Positions 48,080 through 58,570 of a stretch of DNA of 64,000 nucleotides are shown piece by piece. The DNA comes from Blastocladiella emersonii ATCC 22665 (Eukaryota; Blastocladiomycota; Blastocladiomycetes; Blastocladiales; Blastocladiaceae). Each line of letters begins with the position of its first letter. Position 1 is the first letter of the stretch. The stretch spans positions 1,329,501 through 1,393,500 of the forward strand of contig JANHCV010000005.1 of the NCBI GenBank assembly GCA_025594325.1, given 5' to 3'. Position numbers and translations under genes: made by a program. The notes beneath the pieces were generated by a model. The model had not been told where the DNA came from, made no database searches, and saw only the letters and a program-made list of their open reading frames with translations.

Positions 48080-49768
48080 ATGGAGACTTCGCTCAAGATA
48101 CCGCACTTGATCGACGCTATCTTATGTCTGGCCTGGTCGCTCGATCCAACTGACTTTGAAGCGGCGCACCAGTACGTCGGCGTGCTGCCGCGAGCGCTCA
48201 TTCCCGACACTTGTCGACAGGTGTCAAAGGTCGCTCTTGTCGACAAGCTGGCTTACCGGAGCCAGCCGTGGCCAAACCGGCCTCCGCCTCCGCCTCTCGA
48301 GTCGTCCAAGCAGCTTGCGCTCCGCAGCGACCTTGCTGTGCTTCTCCTCGCCCCAAAAGTCGAGAGCGGACAGCTTTCTTCGATCACGCTAAACTCGATT
48401 AAATTCAACGACCGGAGCGCAAGTCACCTTGGTGCTGCTCTCAACTCCCCTGCACAGTGCGTTTCGCACATTTCGCTTATTGCCTGCGGTCTCACTCTGG
48501 ATCTCGTTTGCCTACTCCGGCTTCCTGACACGGTTCTACACTTGAATCTCTCCAAGAACCCGTTGGGCGATTTCCACGATCAAGATTTATGGGACGCCAT
48601 GGGCTACGCCTTCTTTGACGAAGCGTCGGACGGTGGTACGGTCACGACTCGCGGCAGGAAGGACGCGGTCTCAGTGAACGCTGACTCTATTTCGAATCGC
48701 CTCCGGATTTTAGAAGATGGCCCTTCATCGAATGATGAGACCAACGACCCGATTGACGGTCTTTCATCAACAAACGAGACCTACGACTCGGCGGACAAGT
48801 TTGATGAGCCAATTGGCGGTTGCCTTCCGTGCGGACTGGTTAGCTTAAACCTGAGCGAGGTTTATGACCTCGCCCGAACCTTGAACGGGTTACTCGCTAT
48901 CAGCCCGCTCCCCAGCACCCTTGAATCGCTTACGCTTGCGCACAATGATCTCAACAACGAGGTCACCGTTGCAGCCATCGAGTCATTCATTCCTACCAAT
49001 CTCAAGTGCCTTAACCTCGACTATTGTCGTCTTGGCAAACTAGATTATCAGAAGAAATATTTGCAACGCGACCCATGGTTCAAGAACATTTGCGCGTCAC
49101 TCAACACTCTCAGCCTTCAATGTAACGACTTGATGAACGAGGAATGCCCTTGCGTCTGTACGCTTGAGCATCTCTACCCTACCTTGACCACGCTTATCCT
49201 TTCGAGAAACGGAAGCTGCGGCTGGGCCGAGCTTGCAGCAGTCATGCCTCCGCAGCTCGAGGTTTTCGAGCTGGTCAACCATGATGGGTGGGATTATGCG
49301 TTTCGTTCACTCCAGATGGAGGAGCAGTGCTTACAGTACCAGCTTTTGATTGATGCGCTGCCATCTACCCTCAAACGGCTTTCTCTCAGCATGCTGGTCT
49401 CCAGATACGAGAGAGCATTCACGTACTTGGTTGCGCACCTTCCGCCTCGCCTCGAAACGCTTAATATTTCGAATTGGAGCCTCAAGGCTCGAGGCCTCTG
49501 GGCACTGACGCAGCATCTGCTCCCACAGACCCTCACACACATCAACATTGGTGCCGCAAGGCCTGCCAAGTTTGTTGAAGTTCTTGTTCGCCGGCTTACT
49601 TCCACGCAACTTAGTTACGAGGACGCAAAGTACCCGCTCGACTGGACTGGACCGATCGACGAAACAGGCCTTGAATGGATCTTTGGCCTTGATGCAGCTG
49701 ATGACCCCGATGATATCCGCCAAGGCGAGCGCCATGGGCGTGAGTATTGGGAGCTGCGCGACTTATGA
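48080..49768 (+). CDS. L1: leucine-rich-repeat protein
   Basis: 562 residues, no intron. The start METSLKIPHLIDAILCLAWS matches L2 (MKTSLKIPHLIDTILCEAVS), so this ATG is chosen over the longer open frame. A helical head (about 1-90) contains YVGVLPRALIPDTCRQVSKV. From about 110 there are leucine-rich repeats of the ribonuclease-inhibitor type: LNSIKFNDRSASHLGAALN, VLHLNLSKNPLGDF, LVSLNLSEVYDLARTL, LESLTLAHNDLNNEV, LKCLNLDYCRLGKL, LNTLSLQCNDLMNEECP, LTTLILSRNGSCGWAEL. A Ser/Asn/Asp-rich insert (about 185-245) is absent or different in L2. The acidic tail ends DDIRQGERHGREYWELRDL. It lies 256 bp after F1. Function unknown; a protein-binding scaffold is likely. Confidence 0.78.
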   Translation: METSLKIPHLIDAILCLAWSLDPTDFEAAHQYVGVLPRALIPDTCRQVSKVALVDKLAYRSQPWPNRPPPPPLESSKQLALRSDLAVLLLAPKVESGQLSSITLNSIKFNDRSASHLGAALNSPAQCVSHISLIACGLTLDLVCLLRLPDTVLHLNLSKNPLGDFHDQDLWDAMGYAFFDEASDGGTVTTRGRKDAVSVNADSISNRLRILEDGPSSNDETNDPIDGLSSTNETYDSADKFDEPIGGCLPCGLVSLNLSEVYDLARTLNGLLAISPLPSTLESLTLAHNDLNNEVTVAAIESFIPTNLKCLNLDYCRLGKLDYQKKYLQRDPWFKNICASLNTLSLQCNDLMNEECPCVCTLEHLYPTLTTLILSRNGSCGWAELAAVMPPQLEVFELVNHDGWDYAFRSLQMEEQCLQYQLLIDALPSTLKRLSLSMLVSRYERAFTYLVAHLPPRLETLNISNWSLKARGLWALTQHLLPQTLTHINIGAARPAKFVEVLVRRLTSTQLSYEDAKYPLDWTGPIDETGLEWIFGLDAADDPDDIRQGERHGREYWELRDL

Positions 49769-49842
49769 CCGTCATCGTCGCTTGTTTTGCTTGTTTCGCA
49801 ATAATTAAAGTTGATTTGTTTGCTGGCTTTGGCTCGTCATCG

Positions 49843-49980
49843 CACTTGGCGTCCGCTGAACACCAAGCGGATTGCGAGACGCGTCGATCAAACACGTGAG
49901 GCGATGTGAGGGCAGCTGTGGCGCACCGAACTCGCTTTGCTTGCCGCTCGATCGGTTGCTTCCCAAGTCCCACTACCATG
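49843..49980 (+). repeat. Duplicated promoter block of F2
   Basis: About 140 bp here match about 150 bp at 52507-52660 upstream of F3. The shared core is GCGAGACGCGTCGATCAAAC then ACGTGAGG. The block includes CACGTG (49893-49898, 85 bp before the F2 ATG) and extends to the leader around the ATG. It marks a tandem segmental duplication that created F2 and F3. Confidence 0.7.
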
Positions 49981-52184
49981 AAGCAAGGAAAAACGGAAAC
50001 GCATGAATACTTGATGCAACGTGCTGCTGGCATGAAGTTCCGCAGTTGCAACTCGTTGACCGCCCTCCCAACCGCGATACTCGCCTTTGTTACGCGGCTT
50101 GCAAACATCCGGCTGATTCACCTCACGACAACTCGCGAGCTCTACTTCATCGCAGCGATGAAAGGGACGCGGAACGTTTTGGCGCGCCGCCGTCTCCTCA
50201 CTTGGGTGTCTGACGGCATCAACAAGCTCATCCGCCAGTGGCCTCGCGCAATCATTGCATTTGACCTCGACGTGCTCAGTTCCTCACAATGGTCGCTGCA
50301 GGTCGGCGACCCGCCGGCCGCTTTTTACCACTGCGCCTTGGACCTCTTACTTGATCTGGTCGAGCCCAAACTCGCCGCCTTGGCCAACGACCCAAAGAAG
50401 TTTGAGAAGCTTGCGGAACTTGCCAAGTTTCCTCAAGCTGATTCAGCCATGCGCGGTTGCTCCCTCAATGCCAACCAGCGCTCACGCTCAAGCTCGTAAC
50501 CATCTCCGTGTTTTCAACAGGTTGCTGCTGGACGGCAGGCTTGTCCGCCCGCTGGCTCTATCCATCATTCTCTCCGCGACTTTCTGCTCACGCTTTCCGT
50601 CATCTCGTGGAACGCGGGCGTCCTGGCCTTGGTTTGCGCTTCGGACTACGTGCTTGATGACACAACAGCGGACCTGAAGACTCTTGCACCCTTGGTTACG
50701 AAGGCGCTGTCGTACTACGCGAGCGACGAGGACCGGATTCTTTGCATGCTGGACTTGTACTTTTTACCAATCAGTTTGCCCATCGCCAAAGTCGTTTTCA
50801 AATCCGGTCTTGTGCAGCAGCTCATGGATCAATCGTTGGACCGCGTTCTCGAACATCTCGTCAACCAGTATGCCGAAACCTCATTGAATTGGTAACTCCC
50901 GCAGTTCAATCAAAACTCGTCACTTGGAGCTTCCAGTGCCCCTCTGATAAACACCACAGCAATCTTATCGAGGTTCTCCACAGCAAGGGCCTCCTTGACG
51001 CTGAAACGTGGGCGCTGATAATCCAGGCAGCTGTTGAATCCGGCTCAAGCAAGCATCTCTTCCTGGGCCGCCTTGGACGGGAGGTGAAGGCGCGCCTTCC
51101 GCCGCCGGACCTTATTGACGTCGCTGTAAATGGTACGTCTTTCGACATCCAGCTTTGATCTTTCTTGACCACACTCCTGTGACTCTCTTTTGCCTAGCTT
51201 TTTCGAGGCTCGAATCAGAATCGGCATGCGGTATTCTTCACCTTGTGCCTCTCTTCGAAGCCGATCGGCTGCCCAAGCTCTATGAGCGACTCGCGTCGAA
51301 ATTGATGGACGAAACCGCTCACGAACAGCACGCAGATTTCGTCCTTGGCTGTCAGGCGCGGCCATTGGACATATGGTCGTCCCTTGGTGGTGTCCCAGCG
51401 CGTCTCTCCACAATGTTTGGAGAGCCGTCGGATAAAAACGTTGGGTTTCAGCTTGAATTTCTCGCCCGAATCGCGCCATTGGCCAACGCGTCCCAGTTTA
51501 GCCCGCTTGTATCAACGCATTGGATCATTGTTGCAGCTCTTCGAGGCACTGAAACGCGCGCCGCAGCGTTGGACCTGGTGCAGCGATCGGGCACGGCGTC
51601 CAAGTTTCTCGCCATCATGATTTCAGCTCAAATCCGCGCCGACAGTCACAGTACCCGAGCTTCCTTCCCTGTTCACGACACTGCACCGCCTGCGTGCGAC
51701 GAGTGCCCCTTGTCAAAGCAGGAGGTGTGGTTTGCAGCGTTTTTCGACCTTGTGCGCATCGACGGTGCGCTTGATCAACTCCCGGCCTCCATCAAATCAA
51801 AGCTGCGATCGTTTGCCCACGACTCTCTCAGCAAGTCCGCGGGGCGTGCGGCTCTCCAGCGCGTCGCTATCGTCTTCACCAACTTCGTGTGGCTGCCGCA
51901 AAGTCTCGCACTCGGGCCGCGAGATGATACGCATCTTTGCTCGCACTAATCTCGCTTCCCTCCTTGACATGGTTGAGACTTCCGTCCCGTCTGGATGCGT
52001 CCATTTCTGGCGTCAGATCGAAGACGGCGCGCTTGACTGCCTGCGAGATGTCAACTGGATTGCCCGCTTAGTCAAGGCGCTTCAGCGGCAGGGGGTTGCG
52101 CGTAGCGTAGACGAGGTCAAGCGTATCGCTCCCATCACCGTGGGGTCAAACGAGTTCGTGGCAGCCCTCAAAACAGCTGAATAA
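49978..52184 (+). pseudogene. F2: degenerate F-box-like family member
   Basis: Starts MKQGKTETHEYLMQRAAGMK, close to F3, and reads the F-box-like part (LTALPTAILAFVTRLANIRL) and DPPAAFYHCALDLLLDLVEP. After about residue 165 the frame breaks and roughly 100 residues present in F3 are missing. Homology resumes in another frame (LTLSVISWNAGVLALVCASD, FKSGLVQQLMDQSLDRVLEH), shifts again near 50880, then continues (LHSKGLLDAETWALIIQAAV) to the conserved intron after VNG. Exon 2 has LVPLFEADRLPKLYERLASK and CDECPLSKQEVWF, with a further frameshift near 51880-51940 before the normal C-terminus. At least three frame changes plus a deletion make it a pseudogene. Confidence 0.8.
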
Positions 52185-52506
52185 ATAAACTCTTTGCACA
52201 GTCGAGTACCTCAGACGTCAAGAGCCCTGCCGTGAGTTTGAGTGAGCGGGGCGCAACGGACTCCACTGCAATACACGCAGGGAGCGGGCCAATCGTGGGG
52301 GCCCCGACTGGCAACGTACAATACGCGATGGCTCCAAGGTCGTGGTCACTGACTTGAGAGGCAGCCATGGTGCTGACCAAACGTCAAGACGTACCAGCTC
52401 TAGCAAGGGTAGGGGAAGCAAAGCTGGCCTTTGCGTCGTGTCCGAGAAAATTCAGCAACACTTGAGTAGTAAAAAAATTAACAACTTTGCTCATATCCAT
52501 TCGTCA

Positions 52507-52660
52507 GCGCGCTCGGCATCCGCTGATCACCAAACGGTTTGCGAGACGCGTCGATCAAACACGTGAGGTGATGTGGCGGCGGGCGGTTGTGGCGCACCGA
52601 GCTCCCACCAGTTCGCTTCGCCTGCCGCTCCATCGATCGCTCTCGAATTCGACCACCATG
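52507..52660 (+). repeat. Duplicated promoter block of F3
   Basis: Second copy of the block at 49843-49980, with CACGTG at 52560-52565, 98 bp before the F3 ATG. The preceding 52440-52500 is AT-rich and is not shared. Confidence 0.7.
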
Positions 52661-55140
52661 GAGCAAGGAAACAGGGAATCACATGAAAACTTGATGCAAC
52701 TCGCTGCCGGCATGGAGTTCCGCAGCCGAGACTCGCTGGCCGTCCTCCCGGCCGAAATCCTCGCTTTAGTCATGCAGCTCGCAAACTTTCGCGCCACTCT
52801 GTACTCGGCCTCTCGCGAGCTTTACTCCGTCGCACACATGAAAGAAACGCGGCACGTTTTGGTGCGCCGTCGACTCTTGACTTCGATGTCCGACGGTCTC
52901 AACGGGCGCCTTTCCTGGCGGCCTCACCCAAACATCGCATTCGATCTCGACGTGCTCATTTGCTCGGATGCCTGGCTGAACGTTGGTGACCCACCGGCTG
53001 CTTTTTACAACTGTGCCCTGGAGCTGTACCTTGATTTGGTCGAGCCCCAGCTTGCCACCTTGGCTAGCGACCCGAACAAGCTCGACAAGCTTGCCCACAT
53101 GGCTCGTTTTCCTCTTCAAGCCTACGCTGAAATCGAGCAAACACATTTTCATGGCGTTCCCGTCGTGGTGCACGCGCTGCACCGTGCTTCGGCACCCCCG
53201 CCGCCAAAGTCTAATTTCAACCCTCATGTCCTTCCCACCTACGAGCTGATTCTCTGCAATGGGTCGGTGTTGCACCACAGGTTCGGTCGCCCGCTCCTGC
53301 TTTCTTGGAAATATCCAGTTTACTCGCTCATCAAGCTTCTCACCGCGGCGATTCCTCGTCTGGACGAGCACGCGACATTCACACTCTTTGGCTTGGCGCG
53401 CAAACGTGTCCCGGACTTGTTCAAGGTTCGCGGCGTTTGGAACCAGCTCCACCCTCTGCCTTCTGCGATTGGTACTCTCCCGCTTGACGAACATCAAACG
53501 CTGTGCGACTACTTGCTCAATCTTTCTGTGGTCGCTTGGAACTTGGGTTTCATCACTTTGATCCACTCCTCAAACTACCCACTTGGCGACGCCATCAAAG
53601 GCCCTGATTTCTTCCTTTTGTCGGCCTTGTGGAGGGCTCTCTCGTGCTTTGCAGACGACAAAGGTCGAATCTTCCGCGTTGTGGACTGGTATTTCCTTCA
53701 TTACGGAGATTCCATCGCCAATGGTTTGCTCAGATCTGGACTTGTCCATCATCTCGCGGTCCGATCTTTGGACCGCGTCCTGGAACACATTCTTGAAAAC
53801 TACACCGAGCAGCTTGTCGCTTCAATGAGCCCTGTAGATCAAGCAAAGCTCGCTGTTTGGCGCTGCCGGTTCGTGTGTGAGGTCGGCCAGATCGACTTCA
53901 TTGAGCTTCTCGACTACAACGGCCTCCTCAATCTCGAAATGTGGGCATTCATATTTCATGCAGCCCTCACCGACAGCTTGAGCAAACGACTCTTCCTGGG
54001 TCGCCTTGGACAGGAGGTGGCCGCGCGCCTCTTGCCAGCGGAGCGAATGGTCATTGTTATGAATGGTACGCTCTCCACTCCCTCGCTGTGCTCAGTCGCA
54101 CTCTCTCACCACTTCCGCGACTCTGTCCTTGCCCAGTCATCTCAAGGCTGGATTTAGCCTCTGCGCGCTCCATCTTCGATCTCGTTCCCCTTTTCACGGC
54201 GGATGAGCTACCCGAATTCCTCAACATGCTTGCCTCAAAAGTGCTCGACGATTGCTCGCGCGCCCAGTTGCTCGAGCTAAACTCACAGCTCGCACCAGGC
54301 GCGTTGAACTTGCCGTTGCCACGCATGGGTGGTGGTATCTCAGCACTTCTTGCAGCTTTGTTTGAGCATCCTTCTGAGGCCCACCTTGGCCTCAAGTTTA
54401 CCTTTCTGAATCAAATTGTCTCCTGCGTTGATGAGGCCCACCTTGTCTCGCTCAACACGGCACACTGGCTTATTGTTGCAGCGCTCCAAGAGCCCGAGGC
54501 GCGCACCGAAGTTTGGGACCTCATGCAGCGTTCCGTTACCGCGCCCAAGCTTCTTGCGATCTTGATTTCGTTTCAAACTAGCTTGCTTGGTGAAAGCAGC
54601 GGTCAATCCATACTTCCGGTACTCGAGTCGACCTCAAGGCTGTGCGGCAAGTGCCCGTTGCCGCAGCAGACCTCGTGGTTTGGGACGTTTGCCGACCTTG
54701 CGCGCATGGAAAATGTCCTCGATCAGCTTCCATCGTTTGCCAAAGCTTGCTTGCACTCCCTTGCCCACAACGCCACGAGCGCCGTTTCGGACGAACCCTC
54801 ACACATGCGTCCGCCGCGGAGTACCGCGCGCTCGTGCAGTTGCCCGTGGATTCCACATCCCTGCCACGAATTAATTCGTGTCCTCGCTCGGATCAATCTC
54901 AGCTCGCACTTGGACATTGTCGCAGCCGACTTCCCTCCCACATCACTCAACTTTTGGCGGCAGCTCGAGAACGGTGCGCTCGACGGCGTGCGGGATATCG
55001 GCTGGATTGCTCGCACGTTCAAGGTGCTTCATCGGCAGGGCGCTGTTCAATGCGTAGCGCAGATTAAACGTGTCTCTCCGATGACAGTGTGGTCGGACCA
55101 GTTCGCGGCTGCAGTCCAAGCGGCCGCATGTGCCTACTAG
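52658..55140 (+). CDS. F3: intact F-box-like helical protein
   Basis: Exons 52658-54065 and 54137-55140 give 803 residues without lesions, so this is the reference copy of the F family. F-box-like segment at 27-75 (DSLAVLPAEILALVMQLANF, YSVAHMKETRHVLVRRRLL). Helical middle: AAFYNCALELYLDLVEPQLA, YSLIKLLTAAIPRLDEHATF, LCDYLLNLSVVAWNLGFITL, LVHHLAVRSLDRVLEHILEN. The intron lies after VIVMNG at the family's fixed position. Exon 2: DLVPLFTADELPEFLNMLAS, NTAHWLIVAALQEPEARTEV, CGKCPLPQQTSWF (CxxC then Trp), NFWRQLENGALDGVRDIGWI. No catalytic motif is seen. The F-box-like start suggests recruitment to an SCF ubiquitin ligase, with the long helical part binding targets; this is inference. Confidence 0.75.
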
Positions 55141-55999
55141 GCCAATGAATATATTGCGTTCCTAGTTGATGAAGTAGCTGCTGTTCGCGGAGTCCGCTCG
55201 GCAGCGGGTCAACGCGAGATTGACGCGTGTATCGTAACACGGCTGTGGGTCGCAACGCGTTTGTTTCATTCGTCGAGTTGGCGGGTCAATATGAATCCTT
55301 CGTCAATGTGCGCGACGGAGCTCGTCGCTCAATCCGACGTGCTCAGTGATCAATTCGGCGGGCCGATCGAGGTTCAAGGGCGACCGCGAGATTCGTGGGA
55401 CGCGCGTCAGCGTGATTGATCGATTGATCCTCTCGTCAAGTGTTCCCTTCGAAGCACGGATTCAAGCGCTCGAGAGAAATCGTTTGGCAACGCGGCAATA
55501 CTCGCGGTCGCTGAGCGCTGGCGGCTGACTTGAGTTGTGCAAGCTCCTCCACATTGCGGGCAATCATCGACTGCCCTGCACAACTCATGCCGCCGCTCAG
55601 ATTCTCTCTGCCCTGACCTGACCTGACCGAGAGCAAGACTTGTACACAGAGAGGACCGTGTGATTAGGATTATATCTGTTGGGCGAGGCCCAACGGCAAG
55701 GGTGGAAAGGCGACAGAGAGTGATGCTGCACACGGGTGGGTGTCAAGAAGAAAGGGTGAAGGGAACAGCAGGCAGGATGGCGTGCAGCCATTGTTGAGCG
55801 TCGAGCAGCAGGAGAGCAAGACGCTCAAGAGCTCAGATGCGGACCTAGACGCGTCGGAGAGCGCGCTGGTCAGCGATTGATCGCAACGCAGACTCACCCG
55901 GGTCGAGAACGTACAATGGTCGACGCGCGCTCATCCGTGAGCCCAACTGTATCGCCTGCGGTCGCGAGGGTCGGAGTCCTACGGCGCGAGAAACATGCG
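55141..55999. other. Spacer after F3
   Basis: About 860 bp with no supported gene. Lower GC than the core. No family homology seen, so this is one edge of the duplicated F-L material. Confidence 0.4.
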
Positions 56000-56242
56000 T
56001 CAGGTCAGCTCGACGATGTCCACCACGCAAGCCATGAGCAACAGGAAAACGTACCCAGCGGCAGCGTACGGGCTCTGGACCGGGATCAGCTCGAACGGCG
56101 TCTCAAGCAGCACCGTGCCAAGTGACTGCCAACGGGCCACGTCCTTGGCGTAATACTCGTGCGGGTTGGCGAAGAGGTCCCCCATCGTGTACTTGGCGAT
56201 AATGGAGATGAACATTGAGCAATGCATTTTTTGGCAGGACAA
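56000..56242 (-). other. Possible exon on the minus strand, low support
   Basis: The reverse strand reads MGDLFANPHEYYAKDVARWQ then SLGTVLLETPFELIPVQSPY with natural protein composition. A GTACG donor lies at about 56056 and a CCGTAG acceptor near 55978. I cannot identify it. It may be a gene fragment unrelated to the arrays, overlapping the start of the methyltransferase fragment. Confidence 0.25.
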
Positions 56243-56254
56243 GTTGGGCCAATC

Positions 56255-56663
56255 GTCTCAAATGACGCAAGAACCCTCTACCTTGTCGCTCAACAAGGGC
56301 GATACCGCGGCAGCGCCGCCGCCGGGGTACCCGTACTACCTGATCCTCGTGTGCGACTGCATCTACTCGGAGGTTTCGAGCTCGGACCTCGCGACGTGTC
56401 TCGACCGGCTGTGCGCGCCGGGGACGGTGGTGTGTGTCATCAACTAGGTTAAGACCGATCCGATCCAGGACGCATTTAAGAAGTCAATCGAGCTCATCTT
56501 TGATAGCACGTTCCGCGATATTGAAGAGGATGTGATCCCGTTCCTCCCCGAGAAGCTGCGGTCCCACACGATGCGGTGGTATGTGCTCACGCGCAAGGGT
56601 GTTGATCGCGTGGGGTGTGGTGTGCAAGGAAGTGGTGAGGGAGGGAGCAGAATAGAGGTATAG
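56255..56663 (+). pseudogene. Fragment of a METTL21-like methyltransferase
   Basis: The frame reads YPYYLILVCDCIYSEVSSSD, LATCLDRLCAPGTVVCVIN, then TAG (56446-56448), then VKTDPIQDAFKKSIELIF, PFLPEKLRSHTMRWYVLTRK. The (V/L)-x-x-D-(C/V)-(I/V)-Y-x-E motif and the terminal W-Y-x-L are typical of the C-terminal half of lysine methyltransferases of the METTL21/Methyltransf_16 group. The SAM-binding N-terminal half (GxGxG) is not found upstream. Missing half plus an internal stop suggest a truncated relic that arrived with this spacer. Confidence 0.5.
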
Positions 56664-56758
56664 CTGTCTCCGAATCACGATCAACGGTGCTGAGAGGATC
56701 ACGACGGTTAAGCCAAGCAAAACATATGAACGAACTGGCCTGCGAAAGCCATAAGATT

Positions 56759-56829
56759 GCCGCCTGGGAGGATCGAACACCCGGCCTTTGCTTTACGAGA
56801 GCAACGCTCTGCCACTGAGCTAAGGCGGC
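56759..56829 (-). tRNA. tRNA-Thr (anticodon CGT), second copy
   Basis: Identical over all 71 nt to the gene at 15567-15637, including the T-stem T-T mismatch, and sharing the 7 bases beyond the 3' end (AAGATTG on the plus strand, 56754-56760). Wider flanks differ. Only a short TTT run follows, so termination may occur further on. Confidence 0.9.
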
Positions 56830-57540
56830 TACCCCTCGCCTTGACAGATATCAGGTCGAGTCTGCGCATTATATTGATTCTGCAGAATGACCACCCTCGA
56901 CAGTCCTCCGCCCCCAGGGACGAGCGGCGGCCACGGCGACATCGACGGTCAGTTGGAGACCAGCCTTGCGAGCGTGGGCTCGGTGACCCTCGGCGCACTT
57001 ACAGCCCGCTGAGCGAAGTACAGCGATAGAAGCTGGCAGTGATGCTGTCGCGTATCGTACGTACGGTGGTCATCGTGGCGATCGACCTGATCTCGCTTGT
57101 TCCGTCCACAACCGTGTCTCCGTCCCACCGCGCTCCTGCGGCGCAGCTAGTGAACGCATTCGTCTGTTGGCAAGCTGCCGCACGTTGGCGGATCGTGTAG
57201 GCATCAGACCATGTCCGTTTGATTCGAGGCGGCTGGCCAGATCCGCGGCGGAAACCAGGGCTCCGTGGAAATGCGCTGCCAGCGAGAGTATCAGTCCTGG
57301 CGAAGTTGCCGCTTGGCGGGTAACGGGAAAATAGCAAGAGTCGAACCGCTTGCATGCTGGTCGAGGGCTTACACGGCGTTGGAGGCAATGTATTGACGAG
57401 TGTTGAGGGTGCGGGAAGCGTGGAGAGGCGCTCGGCGGAGCGCGTCCAGCTTGGCTGGTCAGGTGAGTGGCGCAATGCGTCTCGTGCCGTCAATCATCTC
57501 GCGGTCGCGATCCTGCGTGGACCACCGCCACTCTTGCGCT
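56830..57540. other. Spacer between tRNA-Thr and F4
   Basis: About 710 bp where F4 should have its F-box-like N-terminus, but no family homology is detectable. A 40-codon ORF at 56887-57009 has no recognisable character. This is probably a breakpoint that removed the 5' end of F4. Confidence 0.4.
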
Positions 57541-58432
57541 CGACAAGGCATCGCGTCTATTCCCACGTTCAGCTTCTCGTCGCAGCGATTGCCTGGACGG
57601 ACCCGTCGACGACTACTTTTTGGTTCAACGCAACGATGCTCTTTACAACTGGCTTGCTGTGGGTCAAGGGCGCCTGGGACCAGGTACACGTGCCGCCGAG
57701 GCGACTTCCGTATCGCCGGGCCCACCGCCACAAGGCGCTCCTCGAGTACCTGTTCCGTCTCGCGGTTGTTTCGTGGAATCCGGGGCTACTTGTCCCGCTA
57801 TCCGACTCGGGCTACCTGACTGTCGTCCCTGGCCTGCTCAGCGTGATCGAGGACTTTCCCAACCTTGCCTAAACTGCTCTGGAGCCGCTAGAAATTTACT
57901 CGGGCGACGCAGACCGCATCATCCGCGTGCTTGACTGGTACTTTGGATCCGACACCTTAACATTTCCCGACAAGCTGATCGACGCCGGGCTGATCGGTTC
58001 GCTTACCCTTCCGTCAAACGACCGCGTGCTTCGACACATGATTGAGCATCACACGGACCGACTCATGGTTGGCGCGAGTCCATCAGGTCGAGCTTCACTT
58101 GTCGCGTGGACCTATTGGCGGGGCTTGAACGAAAACGAGGTTGACCTTATCGAGTACCTTCATTAGAACAACCTCTTGGACGACAGAACGTGGGCCCACA
58201 TTCTTATTGTGGCGATTGCCGGGAATCCAGGCGAGCAGCTCATCATATCTGGTCAGCTCGGACGCGAACTGGTAACGCGGCTCGGGGAGAGACTGGTGGA
58301 CATTGCGTTGGGCGGTATGCGGGCTCTGCTCATCTGAAAGCAACAACTCATTACGGTCCGCTAACCGATGAAGAGCACCGCGGGGGGAAGCACGGCGCTG
58401 GTGGTGTCGAGCCCACACGATTCCCGAGACAA

Positions 58433-58456
58433 CTGTATGATCCGGAAACGTGAGCT
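58433..58456 (+). repeat. 24-bp direct repeat, copy 1, in the F4 intron
   Basis: Begins CTGTATGATCCGGAAACGTG and continues to GAGCT. An identical 24-bp copy starts 99 bp downstream (58532). It lies inside the abnormally long F4 intron. Confidence 0.85.
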
Positions 58457-58531
58457 CTATTCGGGAGAATGATGGGGGACAAGATGGAGAGGAAACAAGA
58501 GGGAAAAGGAGGGTGAGGAGGCCGCACACAC

Positions 58532-58570
58532 CTGTATGATCCGGAAACGTGAGCTAAAGAGAGCTCACGT
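58532..58570 (+). repeat. 24-bp direct repeat copy 2 plus 9-bp inverted repeat
   Basis: The second copy of the 24-bp repeat (58532-58555) overlaps a perfect inverted repeat, ACGTGAGCT (58547-58555), six-base spacer AAAGAG, AGCTCACGT (58562-58570). The combination looks like the end of a small inserted element or a hairpin. Confidence 0.8.
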
